The notes below the pieces were generated by a model, which did no database searches, was not told where the DNA came from, and saw only the letters and a list, made by a program, of their open reading frames with translations. The translations under genes were made by a program, and so were the position numbers. Positions 1-11,900 of a DNA stretch of 64,000 bases are shown here, piece after piece. Source of the DNA: Todiramphus chloris collaris (lineage: Eukaryota; Chordata; Aves; Coraciiformes; Alcedinidae); assembly GCA_025345505.1 (NCBI GenBank), contig JANVCC010000030.1, forward strand, positions 6,748,254 through 6,812,253. Reading direction: 5' to 3'. Each line of letters starts with the position of its first letter. The first letter of the stretch is position 1.

Positions 1-1327
1 TACTGTAGATAGCATCAAATTGGTTTGCAGGAATGTGGCAATGCTAGTTATGTTTTCACCAGGGAATTGTCAGTGTACTGCGTGACTCTCTCTTACTGCT
101 TTAGTAAAATGGAAACATTTTGTTTAAACCAAATGAAATCTTTCAATACTTGTGAAAAGTATTTTGGCAGAATTTTTCCTTTATGGAAAAGCTGCATGTT
201 GTGCTTGGCCTTCGCGGGACCCTGCTAATGGAGTCTCTCCCAGGCTACTAAATTACAATTACTATGGCTATGAGGTTAAGCGATAAGCTCTCATTTTGTC
301 TTTCAGTAGCAGCAACTCCAAGAAGTCAGAATTCCTCCCACATGCTGACTGTCATAGCAAGACATGGCCAAGAAACGTCCTTGGGTTTCTCTTAAAACAT
401 GCAACTAATAATAGAGACGAAAATACTTTCCCATCTACTATTTATCTTCAATATTTCATTTTGATCATCATGTGAGGTATTGTTACATCTTCCTTTACTA
501 AAAGAATTATTTAATGAGTATTGCCACTGCCTTGAAGTTACAGATCTTGGTGCTTCCTCCAAAGCCTTTCTTTCCTTAACTGCCAGGAACTTATTTCTCA
601 ACCTCCACACCAGCCTGTCCCTCCCACCCCTACGAGCTAAACCAGCGTACTAACTGGGCTGCTGCAATGGGAAAGGAAGGGAAGAGGGCACTTCGCTCTG
701 CAAGGGACCCGAAGGGGTACAGCTACATTAGCAGTTCAGTTTGGATGAGGAGTGTGCTGTGGCAACAAAGCTCTCAGGATCCGTGCTTACTCTGCTCTGG
801 TTTGCACCACGCAACCATCTCAGACTGGGCTAAGGAGCACTGCAGGTGACACTACGCTTTAAGTTGTGCTCCAGGTGTGCTTGTAACGTGCTCCAGCCTC
901 CAGTGAGCATTCAGTCCATAAAAATTCTCTGAGAAAATGGGCAGTAACTTCCCCACCCCCAACAAACTAATGTGGAATGCTGCTTCTCAGCTTCAGTTGC
1001 TTCCCTGCACAGATCCACTCCTCCTGCGCTGTACTGCACTGCTTGCTGGTGCAGACCCAGGCACAGAAGAGAAATTAGGGGTCCCTCAGGGTACAACAAT
1101 ACAATTGTGCTTTCTGTCAATAACACCAGTGAGGAAGCACCTGAAAGACACAGAAGGAACTTTATGACACCAGAGACAGCAAAATAATTTCAGGGTACAA
1201 CACTATCATCCCGAGAAAGAGTGAAGGAGTTGATTCTGTCTCCAAGTCTGCCACTCAACATGATGAGTTTGGCAAACAGAACATATGGGTTTAGGAAACA
1301 AGATGGAGTTTTGACCAACTTCAAAAG
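1..1327. other. Unique non-coding stretch
   Basis: No gene or recognisable repeat is seen. Short open frames lie on both strands but overlap one another and resemble no known protein. A good-looking splice acceptor (pyrimidine tract ending in TTTCAG at about 304) has no credible coding exon after it. Best read as intron or intergenic DNA. Confidence 0.6.
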
Positions 1328-1409
1328 AAGAATAGAAAACAAACAAAAACACCACAAAAACAACAACAACAAACAAAACAAAACCAAAGAAAAACAAACA
1401 AAAAAAAAT
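1328..1409. repeat. A-rich (AAC/AAAAC)n low-complexity tract
   Basis: About 80 bases made almost only of A and C, with CAACAACAAC and repeated AAACA units. Read on the minus strand it gives a spurious Phe/Leu/Val-rich open frame (1190-1555) that looks like a membrane segment. That frame is a compositional artefact, not a gene. Confidence 0.85.
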
Positions 1410-3174
1410 GACCGACTAACCAACCAGGACTTCAAGCTTTCATGGACAAAAGTGCAGTCAGGAAGAGATTTCTTCTTCGAGGAGTTAAAAAGCATCCTTT
1501 CAGACCGCAGTGTTTGCTGAGTAGATACCTCAGGAAGTGCTGCTTGGAATCCCATTCTCCTCCTTATCCCTTCTATTTCATTTTATCTGGAAATGCAGCT
1601 AAATGCTAGAGACTGCTCCTCTTCACTTTGTTTTTTCCTCTTCACTCAAAAAAAAAAAAAAAAGCCATGCTCTATTTTCCCTTATATGGGAAAGTGCAGA
1701 TAAAGCTTGTCAAGTCCAAGCTCTCGCTGTTACAATCAACAGACTGCTCCTGTAGGGAAGACCAGTGGTCCTTTAGAACCAGCTTTTGGCTCTCCCTGTT
1801 TAACAGCAATTTCAGAACCAGAGATGAAAGCCCCACTCAGGGTGACACTGCAGTGCCGAGCCAAGGCAGGGCAGTGCCAGTTCTCTGTTGAGAAGGATGT
1901 GTACTCTTCACTCATTCGATATCTCACCATCTTGGTTATTCCAGCAGCATTGTTTGTCATGTTGAAGCTGAACAGCCTACATAATCTGAAGTTGCTACAT
2001 TGCTCTAGGGAATTAGCTGCCATTTTGCATGATGTTATTACATTAAAATTACTTTTAAAATGCCAGTTTGCTTATAAAACCACAACGTGTAATTTTACTT
2101 TTTGTTTCCTTACAGAATTCACTGATTCCCAGAGTCATGGGACATGTCCTAGCCACCGCTACCCACAGACTCTTCAAGAGACAATTCTGACAAGCTCAAG
2201 GTTGCTTCCACATGGATTATTATTTTAGCATTGGGTTGCTTTGTATAATATATATATTCTGTTCAGATGGCAAAATTCACATAAAGAAAATCTATTTAAC
2301 TGTACATGTAAGAAGTACATTAACAAAAATGATAATGTAAATAAATAGTAAATAGTTCTTAGAGAAGGAGAGAATACTGGCCTCCTGGCTAGTAACCTGG
2401 AAGCCTGAGAGACACCCATCACAACACTGAACTCCAGAGTACCGGGGATAGCTGTTCTGCTAAAAGTCTTTACTTCTGCCAAAAGCCAGAAGCAAATAAA
2501 AAAAATCCTCAGCTTTTTGTGGATGAGGCCCTGAAAAAAATCAGGGTTTAATACTGTCCCGAAATCTTTTGCTTGTGTCAAAGGAAGGAGAAGTCTACAA
2601 CTCAGCTGTGAAGAACTTTTATTTTTATTTTTTTGAATCAAAACTTTTGATGGACAAGCTGGCTTATGAAGTCTTGATTACCAAATTAAAAAGCATAGTA
2701 GTGCTCATAAATGCACAACCTTTTGCTGTTTTTGCTACCAAGAAGCAGGCAGGAAGGGACAGAAAGGAGAACTCAAGTTTGGACTTCCAGTGAAAAACCT
2801 AAAAAAAGAAACTTCAATGGAGAGACCTTAGAAGAAAAAGTACTGTTAAAAAAATACCCTATTAGAGGGAGACAGTTTTATTAGTGGATGTTTAATTATA
2901 GTGACACAAATCATTCTAAAGAATCTACCAAGCTGAACTTATACCAGAAGGAATCCTGCATTAACCCGGAACAAGGAAGAAAGGAAAAGCATAGCCCCAA
3001 AGGACTGACTGCAGATCTAGTTCCTTCCGACTTTGCTGCTGAACCTTCAAGACCAAAGAGAGACAGTAAAACCAGGGCTAAACCTAATTGATTTTTAAGT
3101 ATATGGGCTGGTTAGGCTTTGCCCAGAGGTTGTAAATGAGTAATTTGACCTGCTGAAAGACTGAGTGAGAGTTT
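1410..3174. other. Unique non-coding stretch with an A16 tract
   Basis: Contains a run of 16 A at 1648-1663 and otherwise unique sequence. A strong-looking splice acceptor, a T-rich tract ending in CCTTACAG, lies at 2101-2115. The following bases stay open in one frame to 2228, and an AATAAA lies at 2340-2345. No matching upstream exon or protein similarity is seen, so it is not called as an exon. Confidence 0.5.
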
Positions 3175-3255
3175 ATTGCTTACCCTTGCAACCATAGTAA
3201 TTTTTTAATTATTATTTTATTTAAATTATTGCTTACCCTTGTAACCATAGTAATT
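3175..3255. repeat. Local direct duplication, 28-bp unit at 53-bp period
   Basis: The 28-base segment at 3175-3202 recurs at 3228-3255 with one difference (TTGCAACC versus TTGTAACC). The copies are separated by 25 bases of AT-rich sequence. The near identity suggests a recent slippage or tandem duplication. No function is implied. Confidence 0.9.
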
Positions 3256-4939
3256 GCAATTAAGTGGTAGCCTGGGAGAGAGTCCTTTAGCAGCATTCTG
3301 CTAAGGCAAAGCAGGAACTTAATGTTGTAACAGATGATTAACCTTGCCATAACTTTCTCATGTTGCACTCAGAGTGGTAACCTTAACCCGCACTCAAGAC
3401 ATTTTGCCAACTTATTTATGTTAATTACTGGCACAACACAATTGCTATGCACAGCAGCGAATGCACTACGGTATTATTTATCCTATGGAAGCACCTTGAG
3501 ATTCTAGCCAAGATAAGAGGCTATACAAATTCACAGGTCTGACAAAGGTCCAGTCTAAAAAGCCCAGAGCAGGGAGTAGGAACAATTCTCTAAGCCACAC
3601 AGAACATCTTGAGCAAGTGTCCTACTAACCACACCACACAGCCTGCCTATTCCAGTCACCACATTCTGCCCTGCGATGACGAGTCACCGAGAGGCGGGAG
3701 GATTCCCAGTCTCCCACTTGTGTTATTATTTCATTATAAGCAAATCCCTATTTACAACACGGTAGTCAACACACTCACAGATAACAAACAGCCCCTGTAG
3801 GGTACCTGTGCTTACTTGCCTTTCTGAAACATTTTGTATGGTTGCTACGACTTGGCAGAATTTGCTGTAGAGCATTTCTCAGGTACAGAACGGCTCCTTT
3901 TCAGGGGGAGTGCTGGCTTGCTCCTGCCAAATATAGCTCCTTGGCTGACCTGGCACTAGAAATCATCAACCCCACTTCCTGTTAGTGGTCTGGCAGGATC
4001 TACTCCTGAATCTTCAGTCTCTTCATGACAGCTTGGTTCAAACTTAGTGCTAGGGTTCAGAGCCCCTGCAGGACTCAGCTGTACCAACACAGAATCACCG
4101 TGGTTCCACGCCTTACTGTCAAGGGCTGGATTACTGCTTTGATTTTGGACTTGATTGTCTTTCACAATGTTTTAATCATGGTGCAGGGCCACTCCAGAAG
4201 GACTAATGCACACCAGTTGAAACTAGGTGTGCTGTAAATTTAAGGTTGGTGCAGCACAGTAGCTTTTAGGGGTCAGTAGGTATAAGATTAACCAGACTCT
4301 TAAAATTAGAAGCAAAACCAAGCATTGCAGGGGCTGGTGAGTTGGGAGAAGAAATGCGTCCAGACAGTTCAAAAGAGTTTGTTTTAGAAATTTTATGCTC
4401 TGAGGCTGCCTCTAGCAACTGGTTGTTTTAGGAGCTGCAGTTTTACAGATGGTACTTAATGTCCCTTTTCTAAAGGGAAAGCATATCAATTACATACGGT
4501 TTGGCCAGACCAAATTCAAGTATGACTTAGATCCTACACTACTCAGCATGATTCTTCAAAAATGCTGCAGTTAATCAATTTGTGTCTTCAACAATGCAAA
4601 AGACAACAAAACAAACAAACATATCCCAAAACACAGCTTACTCATCATGGCTGTGTATGAGAACAATTACCTGAGCTAGCAAAGCTGCGCAGGTATAAAG
4701 CAATACAACAAGTCATTTGGCAAAGAAACAATTTCAATGTTCTTTGTCATCACCCCTATTCATCAGTATATGCATAAGAGGACTTGGGCTCCCTGTCCTA
4801 CAGCTACACATGACATTGCTGCAGATGTCTACTTGCACTTATTCACAATACTGTGCCCTGGAAGTATCCCTTGGCATGTTTCATTAAGGGTGACTATAAG
4901 CAAAATAAGAAATCATTTCACTGTGTGACATTTTCTGTT
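3256..4939. other. Unique non-coding stretch
   Basis: No gene or interspersed repeat is recognised. A short AAAC-type patch lies near 4600-4625. Open frames here are short and on both strands. Confidence 0.55.
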
Positions 4940-5039
4940 AAAGACGACAACAAAAAACACACACACGAAAAAAACCCAAAACACTAACCCAAAACAAAAC
5001 AAACATCACAACCCACAAAAAACCCAACCGAACAAAAAG
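4940..5039. repeat. A/C-rich low-complexity tract
   Basis: Roughly 100 bases composed largely of A and C (AACAAAAAAC, CACACACAC, CCCAAAAC units). It is a degenerate simple repeat of the kind common in bird introns and intergenic DNA. Confidence 0.8.
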
Positions 5040-7529
5040 GGACAGCTAGTAGGTCAGCTGGGGTACAAAACGTTAATTCAAAAAAGGTGGAGAGAAAAAC
5101 ATAAAAGGATAATCCTTTGAAATTGTAAAGGTTTTGTGTAATGCTTAATTTTAACCAATATATGAGACTAGACAAGGATCATGCTCACAAAGGATGACAT
5201 AAAAGGATTAGTGACTTCCAACCAGCACAAAATGCACCGAGACATGTTTATTAGAGTTTGGAATTGCTTCTTCTCCAAATAAGATTTTAAAATTCACATG
5301 AGTTGAATAAAGAGAGGTAGAAAAGGGGGTGGATTTTATTTTTACTGCTATTTTTAAGATGCAGAGTTAAGATGCAAATTAAGAGATTTAATTTAAAAAT
5401 GTTAAGTCAAAACTACAGAAAGGGCAAAATCCCAAAACAGTTACAATATTGTCTTAATACAGGATGACTCAATTATTTATGTTGAACAACTGAAAAATAA
5501 ACAATTTTCAGTATTTTTTCCTTCTCCTTTCAAGCCCAAGTCCTTAGGGTCCACTTTTCAAGTTTCCAAGGAGGCAATGCCAGCTAGGCTCTTTAAAATG
5601 AAAGCTGAGGCTCATGCAATTATCTGGTTCTGTGAATGGGGACTCTAGGAAAAGGCGATCGCAACGGCAACTGAAGTAATGATGCTGTCCACCATACAGG
5701 CTGCACTGCAATGAGGCAGCGACCTACAAGCTGATCAGGGACAGACAGTAACAAACTAGATGGAACCACTTTGGAACTTCCTAGGAATAGGGAAAATAAG
5801 ATTTGTTTCTCTTTTGGGATTTAAAATAAATAAAAGGCAACTGATTTTGCTCTCAACTCTGCATTGCCATCTTCAAACCAAACTACATAAAATGATCATC
5901 TGCTTAAGAACCCCAGTTTGTCATGTATCTCTAGGACCAGTTTCACCAACTAAGTTCATCTCTTCTCATATTTCTGTGCTGGGAACTCATTTATCCAGTG
6001 CTTCCCCTGGGTTAACAGGTATTAATCATGAAAAACCAAGAGATTATGCTGGACACTCAATAACTGAGTCTTTCTGGGGAGAAGGAGGAAAATCCAACAG
6101 CAAGTTTCAGCAATATAGAATACCTTCCAGAGCCCACTTTTCAGATACATCTGGACTCAATACAAGGTAAGAAATCTCAAAAGAGCAAGGTGGGATGAAT
6201 CCCTGACTCTGAATGGGCAGCTGTTTCTGAACATAAAGGTAGGGAGATACTGTCCTTTAACAAGAGAACAAAAAAAGTTAGTCTCCGTAGAGCTTTCATT
6301 TCAAAACAGGAGGTGTCCACAGTTGTTCTTTTTTATCGTCTGAGAGACTAAACCAATAAACTATTAACAGCAAAAAGTGCACAAATAAGCCTCAGCTATT
6401 ATGTCGAGATTTAAGTACAAGAAAGGTGGACTGCAATAGCTTCCTAACACACCAGCTCTCCTTGCTGTCTTTGGTGGTGACAACGCAGCCTCTCTATCAG
6501 GGGATAGCCTCAAAGCATTTGCAGCACCCTGGGTTTTCCTCTGGGCAATCTGCAGACAGGACACTTGTGCGGTCAGTCGGCACACACACCCATGTGCCCC
6601 CCCAGCCTCCCTTGCCTGGGCCACACAGATGTGCCCAACTCTGCTAGCCCCTTTTCCATCATCTCTTTCCCTCTGGGAAAGAAAAATAATCAAGTAATAA
6701 GACAAGTGTTTTAATCTTTCTTTATGGAAAGCAGCTTCCCCTGCCTTTACTGGGTGCTGTAATCACTTCTCTTGTCCCAATGTACTGTCTCTCATCTCCC
6801 CATCTCCTTGCCTTTTCAGTGTTTTGATCCTCTTCCCTTCTTTCTCATTCTATCCTTCCATTTCTCAGAATCTCTGTTCCCAAGCTCCACTCCCAGTCTC
6901 AAGCAGAAGGGTGTAATTTCTCAGTTTCCTGTTTCCTATTAGTTATGCCACTGGTGAATCATCCTAATTGCAAAGAACAACATACTCCCCCATCATTTGT
7001 GAATTTGGTTTACAAATCTGATTGAGTGATAGGAATAAATATTACATAAAACGAATACGTAGAAATTAGCTAGCCACTATTCACAACACCGAGGCTGTTC
7101 ATACCGACAGAGACTATCCGGTAGGAAATCACAGGGTAGTGATCCTGGAGCACTGTTTCATAGTGGCAGGCACAGTTTACAGACAAACTGTAATTTGCTT
7201 CTGAGGATAACTATTAAAATTGTGTGGTATTTCTAAAAATGCAGATATGAAAGTCTGAAGTATGAAAAACAGCAATCAGAACAAACAAGAGAGAACTGCT
7301 GCATGCAGGTGAGAGTCTTTTATAATCCTAAGTAAGGCTTAGCCAAGGACAGCTTTCTCCTTCACCAACTTACTAACCAAGTATCAGACAGACGATACAA
7401 CAATAAATATGGATGTTCATTGGACAAAAATTTGTGAAAGTCCCCAGTAGGTTGAAGATGGTGGCACGGGTGGCTCAGATTTCAGCAGCAGAGCCAGGAG
7501 GGAAAAAGATGGGGAAATGCCATTTGCTG
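5040..7529. other. Unique non-coding stretch
   Basis: AT-rich from 5280 to 5520, then mixed composition. 6700-6910 is pyrimidine-rich on the plus strand (many CTT, TCC and CTC runs). No gene or known repeat is recognised. Confidence 0.5.
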
Positions 7530-7800
7530 TTCCTTCCAGGGATATGGTTAATTAATTCTTAATTAAGTTTGCAAAATACAAATATCCTTGATTGAAAGAC
7601 ACTGTAAAAGGGAAATTATTGTTAGGAGGATCAGAACTCTTGCCTGGGGAGAACCTTTGGGTGTATTTTTCTCATTAATACTAATGGAAATTAACAGCTT
7701 AATGCAAGCCAAGCTGAAAATAAGATACTCTGCATTTGCATCTTAACTATATTTGCTTCATTACTTATTTAGGATCACTGATACATGTAGGAAGGTGAGT
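7530..7800. promoter_or_regulatory. Candidate non-coding regulatory block with TAAT and octamer motifs
   Basis: Seen directly: two TTAATTAA palindromes three bases apart (7548-7555 and 7559-7566), several further TAAT or ATTA cores, and an exact ATTTGCAT POU octamer at 7734-7741. Homeodomain proteins bind TAATTA and POU factors bind ATTTGCAT. The block is AT-rich with no repeat similarity. Calling it an enhancer is inference from motif density; conservation is unknown. Confidence 0.25.
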
Positions 7801-9370
7801 CTCAGCACTCTGAGCTATAGTTTTTGAGTGGTTCTGTATGCACAAAAACATCTGAGTAAAATATATGCAACAGTTATGACAGTACTTTCCTTAGAGCCAG
7901 AGACACGGTAGTAATGCAGCAACATGGCTTTCTACAGGGACACACCAACCTAGCAGAGAACAGTAGAAAATAATCAGGAAAGGACAAAGACTATACCCAG
8001 GAAAAAGACTTGGAGAGACTTAAGAAAGGGAAAAGAGAAGCACACACGGTGCCTACATTTAACTCCAGGCTAAAACTGCAATTCTGACAGCTTTTACTTC
8101 ACCCTGGATTTGTCTGGGTATGTTTAAGACCCTGGCTTTCCCCAAACACCAACAAGCTTTTATTTTGGTCACATCCAATTGACAGTTCATCCTTGACAGC
8201 CCAAGTGGTTTGGCACCTGGCCTATGACCTGTCAGATTCAGGGTTGGCACCTCCCACCTTGTGCTCCTGCAACATGGACCCTGGTGGAGAGGGTCTCACT
8301 CGCACACTGGAACATAAAAAGCAGTTGTACCAACCACACCAAAACACAAAGAGAAGAGGAGAACAAGTTTTTGCAGTCTCACATGGAGACAGCTATATCG
8401 CCTGACGGGGATGTTCAGGAGAGATGTCAAGCCCACTCCTCGCAGGGCATCAGACACCTCACCCTGCAAACACACGGGCTCAGCCTCTCATTTCCACACC
8501 AAGCAGAGAAGATGGGGCATGGGGAGCCTTCCCACCCTACATGTCAGGTGAGCATCCCAGTGCTAGACTGTGGCAACAGTTTACGTCTTGGCCTTTTCTA
8601 CAGCCCAAAGAGTATGCAATGGCATCATATAGAAGAGCTTCAAGAGACAGGGGTGAAACAGCCCTATGCCAGGACACCGTACAGCCTCCTACCTGACAAA
8701 GTGAGATCATACGATACACAGATGTCTTTCCTAGCCAGACAGGTGAGCGACCATACCAGCACCTGAAAGGCTGTACTCCTTGGGCCAGGCTGAGCTCCCT
8801 GGATTTTGCACATCACGTTACTCTTATCTTTGTTAGTTAACTTCCTTTTGCCTCCTGGTCTGGGAATCCTAGTTCTTGTACCACAGCAGTGAAATGCAAC
8901 TACACTGATTCAAGAGGGGAAACCACCTTTAAAAGTAAAGATTAGTGTTTCTCCTAAACTAAGTTGTTGCTTGTATACAATAAGGCCATGAGCACTAAGA
9001 AAATGATAATGTTTATGTGAACATTGTGCTGAACACTAAGAATAAACCAAGAATCTCAAAAGAAGCCTCCAGAGCTTCTCTTCCACAAATCACACACTTT
9101 TAGAGTAAGCCAGAAAAACATCTGAGCAGGATTAGACCTTCAACCACTGACAGGGGCTTTTATTTTCCCTTCTAAAATGCACTAATCCATGATATATTTT
9201 TTTGGTTGAGTTATCTCTGGTGTATTTTCCACTCTGTTTTCCTACCAAATCACAAAGAGCCAAAGTTGTAACAGGAATCAGGGAAATTGAGAATAATGTG
9301 TCTTCTTTGCTTAATAACTTCTAAGGGTATTCAAGTGTTAATGTCTTCTGCATTTTCCTTTACAATAACG
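7801..9370. other. Unique non-coding stretch with the longest open frame
   Basis: Holds the longest open frame of the window (8224-8766, plus strand, 180 codons). It overlaps other frames in 8193-8405, 8424-8696 and 8537-8719 (minus), has no recognisable domain and no credible splice context, so it is treated as chance. The rest is unique sequence. Confidence 0.5.
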
Positions 9371-9611
9371 ATAGAATTGTAGAATTACTATGGTTGGAAA
9401 GGACCTCTAGGATCACCAAGTCCAACCTTCATCCCAACATCTGTCTAACCACTAGACCATAGCCTCAAGTGCCACATCTACATGTTTTTTAAACACCTCC
9501 AGGGATGGTGACTCCACCAGCTCCCTGGGCAACCTGTTCCATTGCCCAACGACTCTCTCAGTGAAGAACTTCTTTCTAATATCCAATCTAAACCTCCCCT
9601 GATGCAACTTT
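9371..9611 (-). mobile_element. CR1 LINE fragment (3' end, minus strand)
   Basis: Read on the minus strand this matches the 3' region of avian CR1. The plus strand shows the characteristic reversed order: ATAGAATTGTAGAATTAC, then TTGGAAAGGACCT, GTCCAACCTTCATCC, CACCTCCAGGGATGGTGACTC, CCCTGGGCAACCTGTTCCA and AAGAACTTCTTTCTAATATC. CR1 copies are usually 5'-truncated, and this piece of about 240 bp covers only the last part of the coding region and the 3' UTR. It is one of the better-preserved copies, so it is likely younger than the 57-kb fragment. Confidence 0.93.
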
Positions 9612-9772
9612 GATAAAAGCTGCATAAGCCAGAGCAGTGTAAGAAAGTCACAGTTCTGTAATTTACCGCGCTAATGTATGCCTTAATTCATCTGTCTGGA
9701 AAAGATGGCTTTTGTTTTGATGAATATGAAAATTGCCAGCTTTTGCAGACTAAGAAAGACACTGATAATTGC

Positions 9773-9796
9773 AAAAAAAAAAAAAAAAAAAAAAAA
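9773..9796. repeat. A24 homopolymer
   Basis: Uninterrupted run of 24 A. Avian CR1 elements lack poly(A) tails, so it is not the tail of the CR1 ending at 9611. No flanking target-site duplication was seen that would mark a processed retrocopy. Best treated as a mononucleotide microsatellite. Confidence 0.9.
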
Positions 9797-11269
9797 TCAC
9801 TTGTGCAGCCTCACCCAAATGCACTGTTATCTATTCTTCACTAACAAGTAACATGTCAGGCAAGCCATGTATAAAATTATGGAACAGAGATGCTGTGAAG
9901 CACAAACTTCTTCCAATAACAACCCCCTGCAGCTCCTGCGCACCACATGGGACCACAGCCAGTGGAGGCAGAGCCCAGGTGCTGTAGGTTGGCACGCTTC
10001 CCTGGTCCTGAGGCTACAATGTCCCCAGTTTCTTCTAAAGCACAGCAGAGTTTGGGACGAATCTGCAGGAGACTTGATGGGACACAGAAGTGTGGGCTCC
10101 TGCAAAGAGTTAAGAGACTCTCTCTCCTGGCCACATCTTTTTCATGCCATCCTAAGCCTTGGACTGGATATTAAGCCACAGCATGCAGGACAATATGTTT
10201 GCTTCTTGCCTTCCCGGAATAAGAAAGCTTGTTGGTAACAGGCAAAGCTGTGTCTCTTTACCCTCAAGTCAGCTCCTGGGAGAAGGTCCCCCATTACTCC
10301 CACTATCAACCAGCTTGTATGTGTTTCACCACACAGCTGCTGTTACAATAAAGGGCTGCAAGGACTCTCCTCCACCATACAATGTGGGAATCATTCTGAA
10401 CTACAGTAAAGGAGGGATGAAGAGGGCTTTTAGACTCTTTTGGCTTTTCTGCTTCTCCGTAAATCCACACTGCAGTACCTGCAGCTTAGAAGAGCACAAA
10501 GCCACTGATTCCCCAGGGTTGCAGAGCATTGTGGAAGCATGTGGAAGCATTCCTGCAAGCATCGTTCAGTGCCAGGTGGACACCCCCATGAGCAAGCATT
10601 TCCATATGACAGACTGACACGGTCTCTTGATGTACTACTACTGGGATTTGTCCTTCCCCACCAACACCTTCCTGCAACAGCAAACAGCTGCAGAACTCTG
10701 AGCAGAATAAAATATCATCTATCATCATGCTGACCTTTCAGTGCCTGCCCTCTTTCTTGCATTAAATCATGCTCTGCAATTTTGTCCAGATTCTTTTGGG
10801 AAACATTTTTGTTCATAAGCCAGTTCACAAGTTCACTTCCCACACTGGGGCAGAGGCTCATATCCTGTGATGACACAGCAGTGAAACAGAGAATAAATTT
10901 TCAAGTGAGATTTTCAAACCCTGTTGTCCATCTCTGTGACCAAACACGTGGAAAATATGAGCTGGATCGTACAAAGTTTCTGAGGAGCACAAAAGTTTGC
11001 AGTGTCCAGGTAAGGCTTCCTCCTCTTGGTTAAATAAGACAAAGCTCTATTCAGATAACTATTACTGCTTTCCCGTTTACATCGTTCTTCATCAAAAATG
11101 TGGTTTTATAAATTGCTGTGGTAGAGGTATGGAAATGCTACATTCAAATAAGTATTTCCCACTCTCCTAAGTCTGTAGAAGATGCACTTACTGACATTAT
11201 TATTTTTAAAGTGTTTGGCATATTAAGCCCAGGAATTATTTAGAGACAAGAGGGAATTTACTGCGTGAG
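9797..11269. other. Unique non-coding stretch
   Basis: Overlapping open frames occur on both strands (for example 9867-10238, 10159-10617 and 9827-10105 minus), with no recognisable protein. No repeat is identified. Confidence 0.5.
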
Positions 11270-11900
11270 ATTGTGGTGGTGCCATGGAGGCACCCACAAC
11301 ACAAACAGCAGCCTCTATCCAAAAGGGAATTTATTGCAGCCAAAGCTGCCCAGCGCTCCTGCTGACCAAATACAGGTTCAGGTGTCTGGTGGGAATTAAC
11401 TACTACACAACTAATTCCTAAACCTTAAGGAAAGACGAACCAAGGTCGGCACATGCTCACTCATCAAGGGGACACCTCCCACGCCAGAGCGCCCAAGACG
11501 CCACTCACCCAAAGGGGTGCGTGAGGCTCACTCAATCCATGGAAATGTTCCTGGATGGCATGTCCAAGGGGAGGGTCCGACTGCCAGACCCGCTGCTCTG
11601 TGAAGAACCAAGTCATCTGGCTCTTTGGCAGGACCCCACTTACACCCTAGTCGAGGGTGCCCTGGGGTCATTCTGACTGGTTGAGGGGACCAGCCCCAAC
11701 AGAACACAGACAAGCAGAGACCCTGAGGCACCAGGGAAGCACTGGGAGGTGCCGCTTCATGGTCAAGGTGTCCAACTGCCCTGGCCGAGGTGCCAATCTG
11801 CTCCAGCACACCCTGTTTGCTTTGTGTTTGGTCTGCTGGGGGCCTGCACCTGCCCCAGGTGGTTAAGAGACCGCTGTTTGTTCAAAGCCACTCAGTTTCC
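11270..11900 (-). mobile_element. Possible LTR-like fossil, minus strand
   Basis: This block is visibly richer in G+C than its surroundings. On the minus strand it ends with AATAAA (plus-strand TTTATT at 11329-11334) followed by a GT-rich stretch, which together look like a polyadenylation region of the R/U5 type. Boundaries are approximate, no target-site duplication was seen and no internal retroviral region adjoins it. If an LTR, it is a degraded solo copy. It could instead be the 3' end of an unannotated minus-strand transcript, or simply a GC-rich patch. Confidence 0.3.

Noticed and set aside
1190-1555. Minus-strand frame that looks like a membrane protein
   Set aside because: The Phe/Leu/Val run is the translation of an A/C-rich simple repeat read backwards.
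1707-2228. 173-codon plus-strand open frame
   Set aside because: Composition changes along its length, it crosses a strong splice-acceptor-like site, and it resembles no known protein.
8224-8766. 180-codon plus-strand open frame, the longest in the window
   Set aside because: No recognisable domain, overlapped by frames on both strands, no clear promoter or splice context; length is within chance for 64 kb.
9773-9796. A24 tract as the tail of a processed retrocopy
   Set aside because: No target-site duplication and no gene-like sequence upstream; avian CR1 has no poly(A) tail.
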